Origin: an uncultured Faecalibacterium sp.
GTDB taxonomy: Bacteria; Bacillota; Clostridia; Oscillospirales; Ruminococcaceae
Direction of reading: 5' to 3'
DNA: 6,187 nucleotides
NCBI GenBank assembly: GCA_934501115.1
Contig: CAKSTO010000068.1
Span: 1-6,187 of the forward strand
In this document: piece after piece, positions 4,769-6,187 of the stretch
Position numbering within the stretch: the first letter of the stretch is position 1
Layout of the letters: each line of letters begins with the position of its first letter
Notes under the pieces: model-generated
Database searches by the model: none
The model's input: only the letters and a program-made list of their open reading frames with translations
What the model was told of the DNA's origin: nothing
Position numbers and translations under genes: made by a program

Positions 4769-5848
4769 TCAACCCAGGCTGATGCCCATGCGGCGGGCGA
4801 CCGTCAGCAGCTCGCAGCCGTCGGGCACATTGCGGGTCTTGCCGGCAATATCTGCCAGACGGTTTTCGGTGACATGACCGTTGACCATAGCCACAGTAAC
4901 ACCATAGCGCTCGATCTCCACCAGCTTTGCGGCATAGCTGCCAAACTGAGTGGCCAGCACACGGTCGTAGGCACTGGGGCTGCCGCCGCGCTGCATGTGA
5001 CCCGGAATGCAGACACGAGTCTCCATACCGGTTTTTTTCTGCACAGCCTGTGCAATACGGTTGGTGGCGGTGGTGCCAAAACCGGATTCAGCACGCTTTG
5101 CCATCCATTCCTTGCGCTTCATGCCGGCTTCCTCACAGTTGATGGCACCCTCGGCGACCGCAATGATGGAAAAGTTGGAGCCTTTGCGGGCACGGCGCTC
5201 CACGGCGTCGCATACGCGGTCGATGTCGTAGGGCTGCTCCGGCAGCAGGATGATGTCTGCGCCGCCGGCGATGCCGGAATACAGAGTCAGCCAGCCGGCC
5301 TTGTTGCCCATGATCTCAATGCACATCACACGGCTGTGGCTACCGGCGGTGGTGTGGATGCGGTCAATGACGTCGGTGGCAATATCCACGGCGGTATGGA
5401 AACCGAAGGTCACATCGGTGCCGTAGATATCGTTATCAATGGTCTTGGGCAGCCCGATGATGTTCAGGCCCTCCTGCGACAGCAGATTGGCGGTCTTGTG
5501 GGTACCGTTGCCGCCCAGACACAGCAGGCAGTCCAGCTTGGCCGCTTTATAGGTCTTTTTCATAGCGGCAACCTTATCAACGTTGTCGTCCTCAACCACG
5601 CGCATCATCTTGAAGGGGGTGCGCTTGGTGCCCAGAATGGTGCCGCCCAGCGTCAGGATGCCGCGGAAGTCATCCTCGCACATCTCCTTGTAGTCACCGT
5701 TGATCAACCCGCTGTAGCCGTTCAGGATGCCAACGATCTCCACATTGCCCCCCATACGGGCGTACAGCGCTTTTGCTACACCGCGGATGGTGGCGTTCAA
5801 ACCCGGGCAGTCGCCGCCGGAGGTCAGGATTCCAACACGTTTTTTCAT
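4769..5848 (-). CDS. pfkA: 6-phosphofructokinase, atypical GGNG/PKTIDND type
   Basis: Cytosolic glycolytic enzyme phosphorylating fructose 6-phosphate to fructose 1,6-bisphosphate; 359 residues, longer than the roughly 320 of E. coli PfkA. Seen in order: SGGDCPGLNATIR (10-22, phosphate loop), TKRTPF (R76), GGNGT (112-116), PKTIDND with catalytic D138 (134-140), MGNKAGWLT (180-188, sugar phosphate), AEGA with E233, and PGHMQRGGSPS with H284 and R287 (282-292). The residue aligning with E. coli G104 is G115, as in ATP enzymes; the one aligning with G124 is K135, as in PPi enzymes; the usual Asp103 is Asn114. This combination belongs to the atypical or mixed PFK groups, so the phosphoryl donor is probably ATP but uncertain. 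The start has AGAGGG (5861-5856) 7 bases upstream. It is a single gene with its own terminator. An alternative name would be pfp if PPi is used. Confidence 0.92.
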   Translation of the reverse strand: MKKRVGILTSGGDCPGLNATIRGVAKALYARMGGNVEIVGILNGYSGLINGDYKEMCEDDFRGILTLGGTILGTKRTPFKMMRVVEDDNVDKVAAMKKTYKAAKLDCLLCLGGNGTHKTANLLSQEGLNIIGLPKTIDNDIYGTDVTFGFHTAVDIATDVIDRIHTTAGSHSRVMCIEIMGNKAGWLTLYSGIAGGADIILLPEQPYDIDRVCDAVERRARKGSNFSIIAVAEGAINCEEAGMKRKEWMAKRAESGFGTTATNRIAQAVQKKTGMETRVCIPGHMQRGGSPSAYDRVLATQFGSYAAKLVEIERYGVTVAMVNGHVTENRLADIAGKTRNVPDGCELLTVARRMGISLG

Positions 5849-5938
5849 TCAAAAGCCCTCTTTCGTCTGATTTTCAAAGGCAGGATCTCAGCAGGAGAGA
5901 TGCTGAAGAAAGTCTGCCCAGATCTGCTATCTAATATA

Positions 5939-5967
5939 AGAGTATTCCGAATGGGGGCGGGTGTCAA
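5939..5967 (-). promoter_or_regulatory. Probable promoter of pfkA
   Basis: On the minus strand a perfect -35 TTGACA (5967-5962) is followed after 17 bases by TACTCT (5944-5939), a weak -10. A better TATATT (5938-5933) lies at a spacing of 23, too far. The predicted start near 5932 gives a leader of about 84 bases. That leader contains a 6-bp inverted repeat TCAGCA/TGCTGA (5888-5893 with 5901-5906); no riboswitch was recognised. Confidence 0.45.
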
Positions 5968-6047
5968 GAGAAGCACTGAAAATTTACACGAGCTTATGGA
6001 GTGTTTTTTACAGGCAAAAAAGATTTGCAGAAAAAATAAAAAAATGG

Positions 6048-6076
6048 TTGACAAGAAAGGGCATTTTGAGTATAAT
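6048..6076 (+). promoter_or_regulatory. Consensus promoter of tRNA-Gln with A-tract UP-like region
   Basis: TTGACA (6048-6053), a 17-base spacer and TATAAT (6071-6076) are a perfect match to the sigma-70/sigma-A consensus with ideal spacing. A-tracts at 6031-6044 sit just upstream of the -35, where an UP element would contact the polymerase alpha subunit. The start is expected near 6083. Such strength suits a stable RNA gene. Confidence 0.92.
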
Positions 6077-6081
6077 ATCCC

Positions 6082-6111
6082 TTGTCAGCAGCGCCGCAGT
6101 GCTCCTGACAA
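6082..6111 (+). other. Hairpin in the tRNA-Gln leader
   Basis: TTGTCAG (6082-6088) pairs with CTGACAA (6105-6111). Inside, after a C-C mismatch, AGCGC (6090-6094) pairs with GTGCT (6099-6103), closing a CGCA loop. The hairpin begins at about the predicted transcription start and ends 9 bases before the tRNA, so it would form the 5' end of the precursor. No T-run follows, so it is not an attenuator. It may protect or guide processing of the precursor; this is inference. Confidence 0.5.
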
Positions 6112-6120
6112 ACTGAATAA

Positions 6121-6187
6121 TGGGGATTTGCATAGTGGTAGTGCGGTAGACTCTGACTCTACTTGTGGGAGTTCGATTCTCTCATCC
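6121..6187 (+). tRNA. tRNA-Gln (anticodon CTG), 3' end outside the window
   Basis: The cloverleaf is clear: acceptor 5' strand TGGGGAT (6121-6127), D stem GCAT/GTGC, anticodon stem GTAGA/TCTAC with loop CTCTGAC (6151-6157) giving anticodon CTG (6153-6155, reads CAG), and T arm GGGAG-TTCGATT-CTCTC (6167-6183). The window ends after the first four bases (ATCC) of the 3' acceptor strand. The last three acceptor bases, the discriminator and any CCA are missing because of the window edge, not a mutation. More tRNA genes may follow in the same transcript. Confidence 0.93.

Noticed and set aside
5849..5932. Possible riboswitch or attenuator in the pfkA leader
   Set aside because: Only a weak 6-bp hairpin is present and there is no T-run or recognisable aptamer motif.
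5845..6054. Minus-strand open frame of 69 codons upstream of pfkA
   Set aside because: Covers the pfkA and tRNA-Gln promoters, with no supporting ribosome site or domain.

Overview
The window looks like ordinary chromosome from a GC-rich, anaerobic, fermentative Firmicute. The best guess is Faecalibacterium or a close Oscillospiraceae relative. This rests on Firmicute-style strong Shine-Dalgarno sites, sigma-A type promoters, a D-lactate dehydrogenase family enzyme, an atypical phosphofructokinase of a type I associate with gut Clostridia, and an intergenic repeat that I remember, without being able to verify it, as recurring in Faecalibacterium genomes. No phage, IS element, CRISPR array or defence system was seen.

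Layout, left to right: a minus-strand tRNA-Arg(CCT) with its own terminator and promoter (22-186); a divergent plus-strand ktrB K+ channel gene (268-1653); a non-coding, hairpin-rich repeat element (1654-about 1961) and a bidirectional terminator (1996-2032); minus-strand pepT, tripeptidase (2053-3270); a divergent promoter region (3271-3479); plus-strand D-2-hydroxyacid (D-lactate type) dehydrogenase (3480-4475); a second, shorter relative of the repeat plus two opposing terminators (4488-4705); minus-strand 6-phosphofructokinase (4769-5848); a divergent regulatory region (5849-6120); and a plus-strand tRNA-Gln(CTG) cut off by the window end (6121-6187).

Every gene appears monocistronic. Genes alternate strand, divergent pairs share short promoter regions, and convergent pairs share terminator-rich spacers. 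The functional links are loose: phosphofructokinase commits sugar to glycolysis, the dehydrogenase can re-oxidise NADH by making a D-2-hydroxyacid such as D-lactate, PepT finishes peptide breakdown, and KtrB imports K+.

Three protein starts were moved inward from the longest open frame because a good Shine-Dalgarno site, a promoter or alignment of active-site numbering supports the internal ATG: ktrB 268, pepT 3270, dehydrogenase 3480. The most interesting observation is the pair of intergenic elements just after the stops of the two plus-strand genes. They share three sequence anchors in the same order, and a terminal stem shows one compensatory base-pair change between copies.
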